Shown here piece after piece: positions 44,349 to 55,624 of a DNA stretch of 64,000 nucleotides; the first letter of the stretch is position 1; each line of letters begins with the position of its first letter. The position numbers and the translations under genes were made by a program. This DNA comes from Erodium maritimum. Its lineage: Eukaryota; Streptophyta; Magnoliopsida; Geraniales; Geraniaceae. Location of the stretch: NCBI GenBank assembly GCA_963921825.1, contig OY997592.1, positions 62,826,336 through 62,890,335 on the forward strand, given 5' to 3'. The notes under the pieces were generated by a model. That model was not told the DNA's origin, ran no database searches, and was given only the letters and a program-made list of their open reading frames with translations.

Positions 44349-45092
44349 CGATAGGTCGAACCCTGACCTGATTGAGATTGGTTACTGAGCAGCTGGTGTG
44401 CGATCCTTTGTGATCTTGTTTGGTGTTGTGTCGTTTCGTTCGAGTCCTTGAGGAGGTCGTCGATAGTTGTGTCGGGTCTACACTATTTTTATCGAGTGTC
44501 GAGTCTGTTGAGAAAGGTGACGGGTTGTGGGTCAGTTGAGTACTTGAGTTGGGGACTGTAGTCCCGACGTTGGGTTTGGTTTTAGTGTTACTGGCTTTTT
44601 CTGCTAATTATGCCATAGTCAGTCTGTTATCCGTGGAGGTGAGCGAACGCTCACCCCTAGCTGCTTTTCCTACAGGTACTGATTACCGGACGGACTAGGT
44701 TAGCTCTTGAAGTTCATGGAGCTTGGAGCGGAGTCTGGTCTTTACTTTTGTTGAGTCTAGTGACGGATGTTGTACCTTGTCCACTTGTTGGGACGTTTTT
44801 GTATTGTAAATACTATTATTTTGAGAAGTAAATGGAAATGTCAAAGCTTTTATTGAAAACAGGTTTCAAGTGTTCATGTTTTTAAAAGTTCGCGTCCCGA
44901 GTTCGGTTCGCTGAAATTGGGGCGTGACAATGGTGGCGGCGGCTGGACCCTGGTTAGGGTAGAATGGACCCTGGCTAGGGTAGACGAGAGTTTTTTAGAA
45001 TGAAACTTGGAAATACATACTTGTGCTAAGAATAATATCACTTAATTATATTAATAGTATCCGATTTTTACGGTAACTAAAAAAATCATATG

Positions 45093-45933
45093 GAGTATTA
45101 GCTAATGAAGAGCTCTGTTAGGGTTTCGGCGCCGTCTTGTCGTGCCCCACCCCAGCCCTGCCTCCACCGCTCTATGCGTAGTTTCGGTCCCTCGTCTTCG
45201 CTGTTATGGCACTCTCATTGTTCCTCTGCCTCTTCTATTGCTGCTAGGCCTGGAATAGAGGATTTTCCCTCTCTGCGAGGCAACCTACCTTGGTCTTCTT
45301 CGTCGGCGATTCCTCCTTCTCTTCCGGCGCTACCTCTGCAGCCGCCACTGAAGCATCCATCATTGTCACCACCTCCTTGGCCTCTACCGAGGCATACGAA
45401 CAACTTACAGGTTCGATGCACCCTTGTTTCCTATACCTCTTACAGATTGATCTGGCACTTGATCCTATTGTATCAGATCATCTCGCACGAGCAACCCTAG
45501 CCATCTTTGAAGCCTCCATGGACTTGTCCATGTCACTGGCCTCCAACGATTTTACTTCCTCGACCCCTATCTCGATTCTGGATCAAACTAATTGAGTGGG
45601 TCTTTTGTATTCTCACTACTTTTGGTTTTGCAGGTCAAAAACTAGTGCGCGGCTGAGCATCAAGGACTGGCTCTAGGAGGGGTCCCATGCAGATGCTTTG
45701 CCTCCCACCATCACTGATGTTGAGATGTCTGATTTCCGGCGCCCCTTCCCCCTCTTCGTATTATGTCCTTGCCTTTATGGCTTTCAAATATCGTCTGTGA
45801 CGATTCTAGTGGAAAAATGTTCAGTGAGCCATTGCTCTTTTTTTCTGACCTTAGTGGCCCGAGAGCTTGTTCCCTGGTGCACATCGATGTTCTGATATAA
45901 ATTTAATACAATTGAAACTTTCGCTAAAAAAAT
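45093..45933 (+). mobile_element. Noncoding poly(A) retroposon, family R
   Basis: Begins 'gagtattagctaatgaag' and then 'gttagggtttcggcgccg'. Ends with A7 at 45926-45932. A short target duplication TCATATG occurs at 45086-45092 and 45934-45940. Contains 'cacctccttggcctctaccg' and 'gatgctttgcctcccaccat', both shared with other copies. Its short open frames are not conserved among copies. Confidence 0.6.
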
Positions 45934-45940
45934 TCATATG

Positions 45941-46337
45941 AATGCTTCTGATCTTATGTATTTTTTATTCGCTCTCTTTCATGTTTTGTCGAGAACCTCT
46001 TCCGGAGGTTTTTAGCCCTATTCTATGCTATGATGTTCTCTTCCCCAACATATGCCAGTGTCGTCGCCAACCAAGTTAGCCATGTCGGTCCCGTCTCCTC
46101 GCCGACTACAGTCATGCAAGCCTCGACCCTCGCCCCACCCCTGCATCTTCTGAGGTCGTCTCCCCCTAAAAAGGGCGTCCCCAAAGAAGGCCGAAGTAAA
46201 TCCTAAATCATTCGATCGCGTCGCTCCTCGCTCTGCCACCGCCCTCTACTCCGCTGCCTCCTCTCACTATTCCCCAACAACAGCCAGTCCCTCATCCACT
46301 ACCACTCCCCGTCGTGGCTTTTTCATCAGGGAGCTTG
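45941..46337 (+). other. GC-rich degenerate segment next to an LTR
   Basis: Pro/Ser-rich short frames resemble LINE ORF1 N-termini. It may be the 5' part of the LINE copy at 47.8-49.6 kb, cut by the LTR, but I cannot prove the join. Confidence 0.3.
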
Positions 46338-46544
46338 ATGTGGACATAAAATACATCTATTTTAGATGTCATTAGCCCACATTTATGTTCTTTTTTAGTC
46401 TCGAGTCAGTATAAATTGATGCATTTTACTCTCATATTGTGTAATTGGTCTTGTTTCAGGGTTCGCCAAGTTTTCGGAGCAAAAAAGGGCAATTCGGGAA
46501 TGAAACGGAGCAAATTTGGAAGTTGGACATAAGTGTCAGCAACA

Positions 46545-46680
46545 TGCACCAGTTTGTTGCACGCCGTGCAACAAGCTGGTGCACTCTGGATAGAGGAGTC
46601 AAGAATATGCACCATTTTCTTGCACGGCGTGCAAGAAACCGTGCAACTTAAGTGCACCAGAATCTTGCACGGCGTGCAAG
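46545..46680 (+). repeat. Three palindromes with a common core in the Athila/Tat-type LTR
   Basis: 46545-46583 is a 39-bp near-perfect palindrome. 46617-46637 and 46664-46680 are shorter perfect ones apart from the central base. All share TTGCACG[C/G]CGTGCAA. They stand 70-205 bp upstream of the TATA box. Confidence 0.9.
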
Positions 46681-46750
46681 CGACCGTGCAAGCGTCAAAA
46701 ACGCGATTTCCAGCTGCGTTTCCTATTTTTTTATCAGAGTTAACCCGTCA

Positions 46751-46758
46751 TATAAAAG
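46751..46758 (+). promoter_or_regulatory. Predicted TATA box of the Athila/Tat-type LTR
   Basis: TATAAAAG in 'cgtcatataaaaggga', roughly a third of the way into the LTR, a usual U3/R position. Confidence 0.6.
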
Positions 46759-47752
46759 GGAATTTAGGTCAGATGGAAAGGGATCACGAAATTGGAGAGA
46801 AAAAGTCACTTTTGGAGAGAACTTGGAGAACTTGAAGAAGATCAAAGGAGAACTACTAGAATCACATTGAGGTTTTTGTAGTTTGGATTGTTTCTGAATA
46901 TTTGTATTGCTATTTTCAGTTAATATGCGTATGATTGTTTCAATCCTTCTCTTGTGTTCTTATTCTTTTGCTATGAACTAATTTTATATCGATCTAGGGC
47001 TAGGGGGAACGATGTGATGAATTGATTGAGCATATTTAGGTCATATACTTATAAACTAATACTAGAAAAGTGTTTATTCATTTCCGTTCGTAATGCTACA
47101 TTGCCTTGATCACGTACATGTATGATTAAATCTTTCTAACCAACAATTGAGAAATGAGGTTAAAAAGAGGAAAAAGGAATTGGATAGCTCGGGTTTCAAT
47201 CTAGGCTAGAATATGGCTAGACTGACACGAGTGCAATAGCTATAGGTGTAAAACCCGAAAGTTAGAGGAATTCATAGATCGTAATGCTTTATGCCGCTCT
47301 ACACCTAGATTAGAGATAATTAGGTGGACTGAGTGTATTAGGGTTCTAATACAATCGAGAGATGGTTAGGACTACTTAAAGAGAATTCTCGTTGCCCTTA
47401 AAATAGTATTAGTTATAAATGTATGCCAAATATTGTTAAGTTGTTCATCGCATTCGACCCCCGTTAATGTCCTAGATCGTCTTTTATCTCTGATTTACAA
47501 TCCATTTGTGGTTTTGTGCTCTGTTTCGGATCGTTTATATATTCTCAGTACTTGCATGAATTTACATTTTACAAACCAAAACCAAACATCGTTATAAATA
47601 AGAATAGCTTAACCGTCGAATTAATTAACTAAAGTGCTTGCTTAATTGCTCCCTTGGGTACGATATCTCGGACTTAAAACCCGAATTACTACTTGACGAC
47701 CGGTACGCTTGCCGTGCCATTCTGAGAGTCAATTCTCGGAGTGTCAAGTTAA

Positions 47753-47763
47753 TGGCGCCGTTG
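47753..47763 (+). promoter_or_regulatory. Primer binding site, Asp-tRNA type, truncated
   Basis: TGGCGCCGTTG, the first 11 bases of the site usual in this clade; the sequence then switches to unrelated LINE-like DNA. Confidence 0.7.
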
Positions 47764-49639
47764 AACCACCAGGTGTACCGCAGATCTCTGGCCCTAGTCA
47801 CCAAGAAGGCCTTGGACGAGTCTCGTCGTGAAATCCCGATGTCCTCTTCGTCGATCCATCACCAGTTGTTCCTTGTGCACATTCGTCCTCCCTGGTTACT
47901 TCCTTTGCATGACATTCGGGGATAGGGCCTCTACTAGAGCTTGTGTCCTCCCCTTTAGGGCGGAAACCTCCAATGACCCCGACCAAGGTGGCCACCAATA
48001 CTCCATCGCCTCCACTCTATCAAGTCCTCGACGCGTTAAGGCCCCGATGGTTGAAGCTAAACGAGAAGATTTGTAGGAAATCGTTGTTAGGGTCAATCTT
48101 CCCAAGGCGACTCGGATCCCGATGATTCTAGCCTTACTATCTCCGCCGCCATGGGTGACTCGTAGAAGACGGGTGTTTAAAGCCTGGTATGTCGGGGGCA
48201 GACCAGTACTGCAGTTCCATCGGATGGCCTTGATCCCGACTTAATCGCCCTTCAGGATGGCTTCTCGTCTTGCTCGCTTGAGGAAAAGGAGGAGATCGAG
48301 GTTGTGGTCCCTTATGCCCCTGTGAGCCCAACATCATTGACACGCCAGAGCTTTGTCATGTTGGGAAAGCTTTGGACTTCCAAGCCTCCTCAGGAGAAAA
48401 TATTACTCCGGATAATCACAAAGTCGTGGGGGAAATTTGCAGATGGCCTTATGATTAAGGATATAGGGCCCAGGGTGTTCGGATTCTATTTCGAGGCATA
48501 GGAGGGTCAGGATTAGGTACGGGGCAACGAGCCTTGGTGCTTCGATGGCCAACCACTACTCTTTGGCAGCCTGGACTCAATGGCTAGGGAGCCTCCAGCC
48601 CTGGATCGGCTCCAATTATGGACCCATGCCCATGCCTTCCCTCAGTAGTGAGGAATCGATCAACGGGGGAACACAATTTTCTCGGCCCTAGGCCTTTATG
48701 TCGCGCTACCGTGCGACAAATGGAGACTATGATAGGGAGGAGCGTTTTAGGTGAGATTTTATCATCTCTTAGAGCGCCCCTTACGTCGTCAGCTATTATT
48801 GTGGTTTAAGGAACTCCTGGATCTGGTTCGCGTCTCTCTCACCTACACGAAGCTTCTAGTGTTATACTACAACTGTGGGATGATAGGCCATTCGATCCAA
48901 AACTACAAGTGAAAGGTTATTCTTACTCCATGGTTTGATACATCTATCCTAGAATATCAGAAAGACCGTAATGTGAAGCTATGCAACTGATTGGGGGAAA
49001 GATGGTATCTTATCTCAAAGAATTGTACCTAAGGGCGCATTGTATGATAGAAAGGGCCCAACCGTATCTTCAACCATTGTACCTAAGGGTACATGATACT
49101 AGCCAAGTGTCCAGACTGGGAAATTCGATCCAGGTTGGAAAAACTTAGTAATCAGCCAACTCTCTAGTAGCAAGGGTACCATGGATCTACGTCTTGCTCT
49201 GCTTGGGCGCAGTTTTGAGCATAAATATGGAGACAGATGTGCTATGGGAGGAATGAAAAGGGGCTCTTCTAGGTAGCCCCTAGGAGGATTAGACCATAGT
49301 GGAGAAGCAGCCCCGCCAAGAGGAATGAAAGGAATCCAGTGCTCCAGGGATTGGCCTTGGGAAGGGTCCCTGATCAGAGCTCTGCTTTCTTTTGAAACCA
49401 CTGGTCGTATGTTCGGTCTCATCTATAGAGTATGCATCGTCTAGGCAACACCGTGAGCAGCACTCAGTGGTCTTGATATAGTTTAGATTTACTTTTTGTT
49501 CGCCTTTATGGCTCTTCCAACACCGGTTGTAACAGTTCATCTATCTCAGAGTTTTTGTAAGGAGACCTTCTAGGGCTCTATACAATGTAATGACTCTTTT
49601 TTATAATTAATGAAATATGCAACTTTTAGTAAAAAAAAA
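47764..49639 (+). mobile_element. ORF1-only LINE copy
   Basis: Carries ORF1 remnants (acidic lead-in and DUF4283 at about 48230-48500, second half and degenerate knuckle to about 48920), then a 3' region. The tail reads 'ataattaatgaaatatgcaac' and ends in A9 at 49631-49639. No RT. Left end abuts the truncated gypsy element. Confidence 0.6.
48230..48920 (+). pseudogene. LINE ORF1 remnant (DUF4283 and degenerate knuckle)
   Basis: 'CSLEEKEEIEVVVPYAP' leads into 'LRIITKSWGKFADGLMIKDI' (the open piece is 48304-48501). The second half, near 48740-48910, has 'RPLRRQLLLWF' and 'YYNCGMIGHSIQN', where knuckle cysteines are lost. Many stops. Confidence 0.6.
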
Positions 49640-49960
49640 TAGTATGAACGGTAAAAAAATGTAAGTTTTCAAATTTTTCACGTTACTTTAAAAAAGAGAG
49701 GGGAATGATTTGAAAATTGAGTATCATCCAAACTAATTTTGGAAGTTTAGAGTATGGTTGAGAAAATTTTAAAATTAGATTTCTGGGAACTATAAACGCA
49801 ATTGTTTTTATTAAATGTCGACAATAAGAATATACCGAAATAGGTCAGGGATATTGGATCCTTGCCACTCCCAGATAGGAGAAGAACAAACGGTCCTAGC
49901 AAGCTAATCAGTAGCCTTGATCGTTGTGGCTTAACAACATTATTTCATAGGAAAAAGATC
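49640..49960. other. Short spacer, no gene seen
   Basis: AT-rich sequence between two LINE copies. Confidence 0.5.
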
Positions 49961-51264
49961 AAAAAATACTCTACAAAAACCCTAGGTTGTTTTATCTGTG
50001 TTCTAATGGATCTCCCACCGAATTCTTCCTCCAATACAGTGTTTTCGAATGCTCCCACCACTCTAGTGTGTCTGGCGTATCCCTACCCTTAATGATTCTC
50101 CGTTCGTGCCCGCTCGCGGACTTCACGAAGCCGACACATGGGGGGAATCCCTTCACAATGCCCACCACATCGTCTTCCCCCCCTAAAACCCCACCATTTC
50201 TGCTACTAACGGGATCCTCCAATCTGTCGCGTATGTCGATCCTTACGCCCCTTCCTCGGCCTTATTAGGATGTTCTGTCTTAAGCGAGCCCCACCCAACC
50301 CCATGTCTGCGCCACTGTAGGCCACCCCTGCATTGATGGTCTCTCAGATGTTTTTGCCTCCCCGAGCAACTTGCCTCCTTCGTCAATCCCTCCTACTGTT
50401 GCTGTTCAAACAGTGAATTTCCTAGTCCGGGATCTCGTCTCAAGCTGCGTTTCCATGGGTACGTGGTCGCAAGCCTTAGAAACCCGCTCCCCTAAGGGAT
50501 AAGCCACGGGTGACGACTTACCTGCTATTATTAATGACTTATCTGGTCACGGCATTGGTGGAGTATGCAGGTTCAACCTCTCCGCCCTTCTTTTGGTCAG
50601 ATATCCGCCAACGTTTGCTGGGCCCTGAGGTGGAGAACCACAAGGTAAAGCTGGGTGAGCTACCTTAGTCGGACTATGTGAACATGTAGCCACTGGTTAC
50701 TATTTCATTCCCATCACGGGAAGACATTAGGGCCTAATTGGAAGTGTGCTCCTTTCTGCCGGATGAGGATGTCATCGTACGATTCCTTACATCGCAAGTG
50801 ACATGCCCCTCCCGCTCTGCATGCAATATGGGTTGGCAGGTCATCTCCTCTCTCCTTGGCCAATCAAGGCCGACTTGATGGTGCATGTCATTCTCAAAGA
50901 TTGGGTATCATCGAATGGAGGATTAGTGGTGAAAGACCTCTATCTAGTACTGTACGCCTCCTACTTCGCATCCCATGTGGTGAAAGATATGTACTCCGAG
51001 CGGAGTCCTAATGGTTCCGTCATTATCCCCAAATTCTAATGGACAACCCCGGAGGGAATCCTTACTATTGTCATAGAGAGGATCCAGCTTAGGGTCTAGG
51101 TCTGAGGTCTACTTCAAACGGTCTCCACGGTCAGTCTTGGTACTAGGAAGGGTGACACTCAATGGGGTTGCGTCACTTTGTAGGCAGAAGGATAGGGGCT
51201 TTGCTAGGGAGAGACGATCTGAGTCCATTTATGGCATCCAATCAATCAACATCTCAGTCGCTCG

Positions 51265-51624
51265 ATGATGCTGGAATTTCAGGAAGTCCCTCAGCTTATT
51301 CGGGTCACACTCAAATATGATCGTATCCCACTATTTTGTTTCAACTGTGGGCGTTTGGGTCATGCAGCTCATGATTGTGATCTCTCTCTACCTAGTATTC
51401 CTCGTTTATGTATGCCTCTAACATGGATGAAGCCTCATGGTTGGGAACCCTATCCCGAGAAAGTGGTCTCTACCACCCCCGAAGCCGTCCCCTATAGTTC
51501 TTTCGGGCTTCCGCCTACTTCAGGTGCCACGAATCAACATAGGGTCCACTGTCCCCTAGCTCACCTAAATCAGTTGGGACTTCTAACCAAACCGGATTCA
51601 CCTGTACCTCTAGGAGACAGATAA
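51265..51624 (+). pseudogene. LINE ORF1 fragment with intact CCHC knuckle
   Basis: 119 residues; CFNCGRLGHAAHDC at about 25-38 keeps all four ligands. It is preceded by 'LIRVTLKYDRIPLF', as in the other copies. Start is simply the first ATG after a stop. Confidence 0.6.
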
Positions 51625-51756
51625 GGGTTTGGTGACGTCCATCATCATGCCTACCCATGAAGCCACAACGCGTGCGCAAACAGGTTCTCTAAAAGGGTGT
51701 ACGACGGGACCTCTTGGAGGAATTGAGCCGAAGAAGACCCTATCCATAAGAGGGTC

Positions 51757-51777
51757 GGGGGGGGGGGGGGGGGGGGG
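51757..51777 (+). repeat. G homopolymer of 21 bases
   Basis: Uninterrupted run of 21 G on the plus strand inside the ORF1 tail region. Confidence 0.9.
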
Positions 51778-52374
51778 AACTAGATCTCGTAAAAGAGAGG
51801 GCTGGGAACATCCCTTCTTGAACAAAAGAGGCCACCTTCCCCTAGGCTTCTTCGGAGGACTGGGAGCCACCCCCTCCTCACATTCTGGTGGTCCTCCACC
51901 ATCTTATGTACTCACTCCCCGTATCAGGCACGTTACTCTTCTCTCTTGGAGAACCCACAAGCAATTAGTCCATATTAGTCGGCCTCAGGTTGAGCCGGAG
52001 TTGGTTTTCGTTTTCATTTTCGTCCTTGTTGTAGTATTATGTGTGAGTTTATTTCGATCTTATTAGTTTTGGTCATTGTTGGTTCCATTTCAAAATCTCG
52101 TCTATAACTTGGGCCGTTTTGAGGATTAATTGCAATTTTTCTGAGGATGGACTACCCCCACTGAGGATTAGTTGTAGTGTTTGTATATATAATATTGTTT
52201 TGTTGGATTGAGTTTTTTTTGTTTTCTCGATTCGAAGTGTTAATCAATGTTTTTTTTGTGATCAAAGATATTAAATAATTGTTTCAAAACAATATCAACC
52301 TAATGTCTATAAATTTGTAAATTATAAACACCGTTTTCACAAAGTCGAATTTAGATTCATTAGAAAGTGGATTA

Positions 52375-52414
52375 AAATTTAGTCGTTGTTGAATATTCAA
52401 CAACGACTAAATTT
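52375..52414. repeat. Perfect 40-bp palindrome
   Basis: Arms of 20 bp: AAATTTAGTCGTTGTTGAAT and its exact reverse complement with no spacer. A further 'tcgttgttgaa' copy follows at 52423. No flanking duplication identified. Confidence 0.95.
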
Positions 52415-52604
52415 AAATTCAATCGTTGTTGAAACAGAGTTCACGTCGCGAGTCATGGTTCACTATTTAGTGACTCACGAACCGCTAGCCACACTTACAA
52501 CGTACGACTCGAGGTTCGTGATTCACTACATAACAAACCTTGAACCATCAAAATAGTATGTGCTCTTAAATGTTTCATAAATTAAATCTCCAACATCATG
52601 TACT

Positions 52605-55031
52605 TTTTTTTGATCAACAAAGCAATAGTTTAGTTTAAACCTCTCATGGGGTAAAAGAAGAGTACAAAATGGTCTAACTATAAACTTGAAAGTGAAACAA
52701 ATGAACAGACTCGAGTGCTGCCATGACAACTCAGTCTCATGACAATCCCAACCATGGGAAACGACAATGAAAGGATCTAAACAGGCGCGTGAAACCAACA
52801 ACCACAAATAGCAATCCAACATGGGTGCAAACAAGATGAATGAGGTCTATTAACCAGAATTTGCAAACTTGAAGAACATGAAAAAGCAGCAAGAGAGGTC
52901 TAATACCTTAATTTTCCGACCATGAAGCTCAAAACGATAAATGAAAAGGTCTCGGTACCTATATTTTCCAACCATTAAGAGCTAAGAACACGACGAACCA
53001 AGCTGCAACAGGTCCAAGGAAAAACCAGGTCGTCGACAGCATCCAAAGTCAGCTTGATAGTGGATGGTGGAGCTCGAACTCAATCCTGTGAAACTCAATT
53101 CTGGCCTACACCAAGAAAATCCCCAAAGGGGGAGGACCGGTATTTCTACTGAGAACGAGCACAGACTTCTAAGCAGACAGTAGAAAGACATCACTTCAAG
53201 GGATCAGAGGCTGAAATTCGAGTTGAGCATTCCAAAACCGTGATCGGTAACCCCTCGCCGGCCAACACCAAGCGAGGACCCTAAGAGGAAGGCATGTAGT
53301 TACATCGAGCATGAACCAACCCGAACCCGGATAGATCTGACACCAAATCCAACAGAGAAGCGCAACGCCACGACCAAGATTCCGATCGACACGCTCCAAC
53401 AAGCATCCAGTAGGAAGTCAGCACTTCCGAGGCTGGACTCGAGCTGAGCATTCTGAAATATTGACTGGTAACCCCTCGTCAGCCAACACCAATCGAGGAC
53501 CCAAAGGGGAAAGCATGTAGTTATACCAAGCACGAGTCGGCCTGAACGTAGATATCTGACACCAAAGCCTGCAGAGAAGCAGAACGCCATCACCGAGCTT
53601 TCGACCATCCGCGACGGCGAGGGAGGAGACCAGATTCACAACGAATCAAAGATCCAAGCGATTAAGAAATGCTTCCCACAGTAAATCTGAAACAAGCTGC
53701 TTGAAAACCATCACGAACGGGTCTTGAGAAAGAACAGCAACCCTGCTTCCACCACCAAACCACTGGACGAAGATCGACCCCTCCATATTCTAAGGACGAT
53801 GGGCCCAATTCCTTAACGAATCAAAAACCTTGCAGGTCAAGAAACGCTTCTCACGGAAGAATTGGAACTAGTTGCCAAAGAAGGGAAACCATGAATCCGA
53901 CTCGAACTGTGACCCTCAAGAACCAAATGAAAGGACCACGAGCCCAAAACAACACCTTCCACCAGATCTGACCAATCGAGGAATACCAGAGAAAAAGAGT
54001 ACTCCACCGGTAACACCAAAACCAAGCTTTCCGGACCCAACTAAACTGGCACCTAATCACTGGAAATCATCACCACCTTCATCAGTGACAACCACCACCA
54101 AAAACAACTTTACAAGGTGGAAAACAACCACCAAAAATCAAGAGCACTCCCACATAACAAAGGACAAGCAATGAGGATGAATAAATCAAAAACATAATCA
54201 GAGGAGGAGGTCAACAAACATCACCGTGATCGGGCGGAGGAGAAGCATAGACATCCCACACCAACGTCGGGACGATCTTTAGTTGTTGGAGCGCCCAAAT
54301 CATAGACCATTGACTATCGATATGAAAACCCAGAAGCTCTCCGATTACCCAATTGTAGTCAGAGCCAAGCTGGGGCACATACTAATATATTAGGGAGGAT
54401 GTCATGAGCGGGAGGAGGAGACCCAAGCTTCACCACCAAAATAAGGTCCACGCACAACGAATGTCCCGGAGACGACAATAAGCCGAGGAGTAGAGCGATG
54501 ACCAAAAAGGTCCGGAGGCGAGAACAACAAGGCCAGAACACCAAACTCATTTCTTCAAGGAGACGGAGACACCATACCATGGCCACCAATGTCGGAGCTC
54601 TATTGGGACGAGTTCGAAGAGCGTTGGACGGAGATCGATGGTCGATAGAACAATCTGAGACCAGATCTGAGGCACTATTCAGATCTAAAACCCCCAAGAT
54701 GCGAGGACGAGCAGAACTTCCGGTCAGGGAACACCCATGCATAAAACGGGACGAGCACCGTCCACCCAAGGAACAACAACAACCGGACGAGGAAAGAAGG
54801 GAAGAGGAAGAAGAAAATGACGGAGGGGACGAGAGGGGGAAGAGGTCGGGAGGAGAAGGAAGGAAAGAAGAGAGGTTGGGGTTGGGGTAGAGGTTGGCCT
54901 CCATCAAAAACAACCGTGGCCTGAGCTATAACCGTCATCGACGGGAGAGAAAAACGACGACTACAACCAGGATTAGGTAAAGAGAGTCGAGAGCATTTTC
55001 GAGAGGTTGATTGAATTAGTTACCCCAGCAG
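52605..55031 (-). mobile_element. Long noncoding poly(A) retroposon, family S, minus strand
   Basis: T8 run at 52604-52611 marks the poly(A). Before it in sense is 'ctattgctttgttgatc', nearly the same as the end of the element at 56.86 kb. Short target duplication CATGTACT (52597-52604 and 55032-55039). Length 2427 bp. Contains an internal duplication of about 210 bp (53200-53400 and 53410-53620). The longest frames (such as 54359-54913, minus) are Ser/Pro-rich and not shared with the sister element. Confidence 0.65.
53200..53620 (-). repeat. Internal ~210-bp tandem duplication in the family S retroposon
   Basis: Both units contain 'ggtaacccctcg', 'ccaacaccaa' and 'gcatgtagttat/ac', at about 80% identity by eye. 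Confidence 0.75.
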
Positions 55032-55039
55032 CATGTACT

Positions 55040-55609
55040 TGTGTCGGCGGAAGTACTAGGACGCACGACGGGAAGGGTTTGCTTGCCTCACTAGGGTGAT
55101 ATCGTGGTGCATTCGCATTATATCATTTAGTTAGATTTTAGAAGAAAAAAGAAGGTTTAGTAGAAAATGGATTTATCAATCGGACGATGGGAAAAACCTA
55201 ACTAAGGTGAGCATGTATTGGAATTGTACCACGTGTATCGACAAAATGATTATGTGGTGCAACTAAGAAAAAATTAGGTCATTTTGATACATGAATGGGG
55301 TTGCCGCCTTCTAGGTATTTAGTATAGTATGATTGACCATTATTAGGTTAAAAGATTACCAAGTTAGTATTTCAACCTATTGATTTTGCTAACAAAATAT
55401 AGTTGGAGTGTTTTATTTACTATTTCTAATTTATATGTATAAATGAAGTATAACATTTCAAGAGTATTTTTGTAGTTTAACAAGTTCAAACACAAACTAA
55501 ACATATAAATGAGTAAATTTAACCTTAATTTTTTTTAAAACTATTCAAAATAAATCCTAATTATTATTTGAACCACTGTTTAGAAACCAGTAATGTTCAA
55601 TGTAGTTTC
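55040..55609. other. AT-rich spacer
   Basis: No supported feature. Confidence 0.5.
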
Positions 55610-55624
55610 AAGTTTGACGCATAT

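Larger units (their letters stand above)
42021..44929 (+). mobile_element. Long LTR family copy 3 (solo LTR, 2909 bp)
   Basis: Starts TGTAATAACCACTTCTGG and ends AAATTGGGGCGTGACA. Perfect 5-bp duplication ATGGT (42016-42020 and 44930-44934). Donor-like CGA|GTAAGC at 42706/42707; acceptor TACAG|G ending at 44675. The GGTGAGC-GAAC-GCTCACC hairpin is at 44638-44655. Two tandem arrays (43819-43929 and 44109-44348) lie inside the predicted intron. An inverted repeat CAGATTCGCC...GGCGAATCTG is at about 43262-43286. No coding sequence or primer site. Confidence 0.87.
39751..45027 (-). mobile_element. Complete ORF1-only LINE, split by long LTR copy 3
   Basis: Bounded by a 15-bp target duplication. 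On the left is the poly(A) (a T7-8 run at about 39750-39757, seen on plus). Coding for ORF1 runs on the minus strand to 42020, where LTR copy 3 cuts it, and the 5' leader resumes at 44935. Without the LTR the element is about 2.36 kb, with no RT. Its 3' end matches that of the inner LINE at 14.6-21.4 kb. Size, ends and content agree, so ORF2 loss looks like a property of the family, not a random truncation. Confidence 0.8.
46338..47746 (+). mobile_element. Athila/Tat-type LTR with primer site (truncated Ty3/gypsy element)
   Basis: 1409 bp from TGATGTGGACATAAAATAC to CGGAGTGTCA. Six bases later comes TGGCGCCGTTG, the start of the Asp-tRNA-like primer site typical of Athila, Tat and Ogre elements. 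It therefore reads as a 5' LTR whose internal part is deleted immediately after the primer site. It has a TATA box (46751-46758) and three palindromes upstream of it. No second LTR or gag-pol in the window, and no 5-bp duplication found. Confidence 0.7.
49970..52220 (+). mobile_element. ORF1-only LINE copy with an intact knuckle
   Basis: Begins near 'aaaaaccctaggttg'. Has the DUF4283 remnant at about 50760-51036 ('GGLVVKDLYLVLYASYF'), the knuckle piece 51265-51624, a G21 run, a Pro/Gly-rich tail and a T-rich 3' end. No RT. 3' end approximate, as no clear poly(A) remains. Confidence 0.55.

Noticed and set aside
54359-54938. Ser/Pro-rich frames of up to 184 codons on the minus strand (and 54498-54890 on plus)
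   Set aside because: They fall in the GC-rich 5' part of a poly(A) retroposon and are not shared with the sister element at 55.6 kb.
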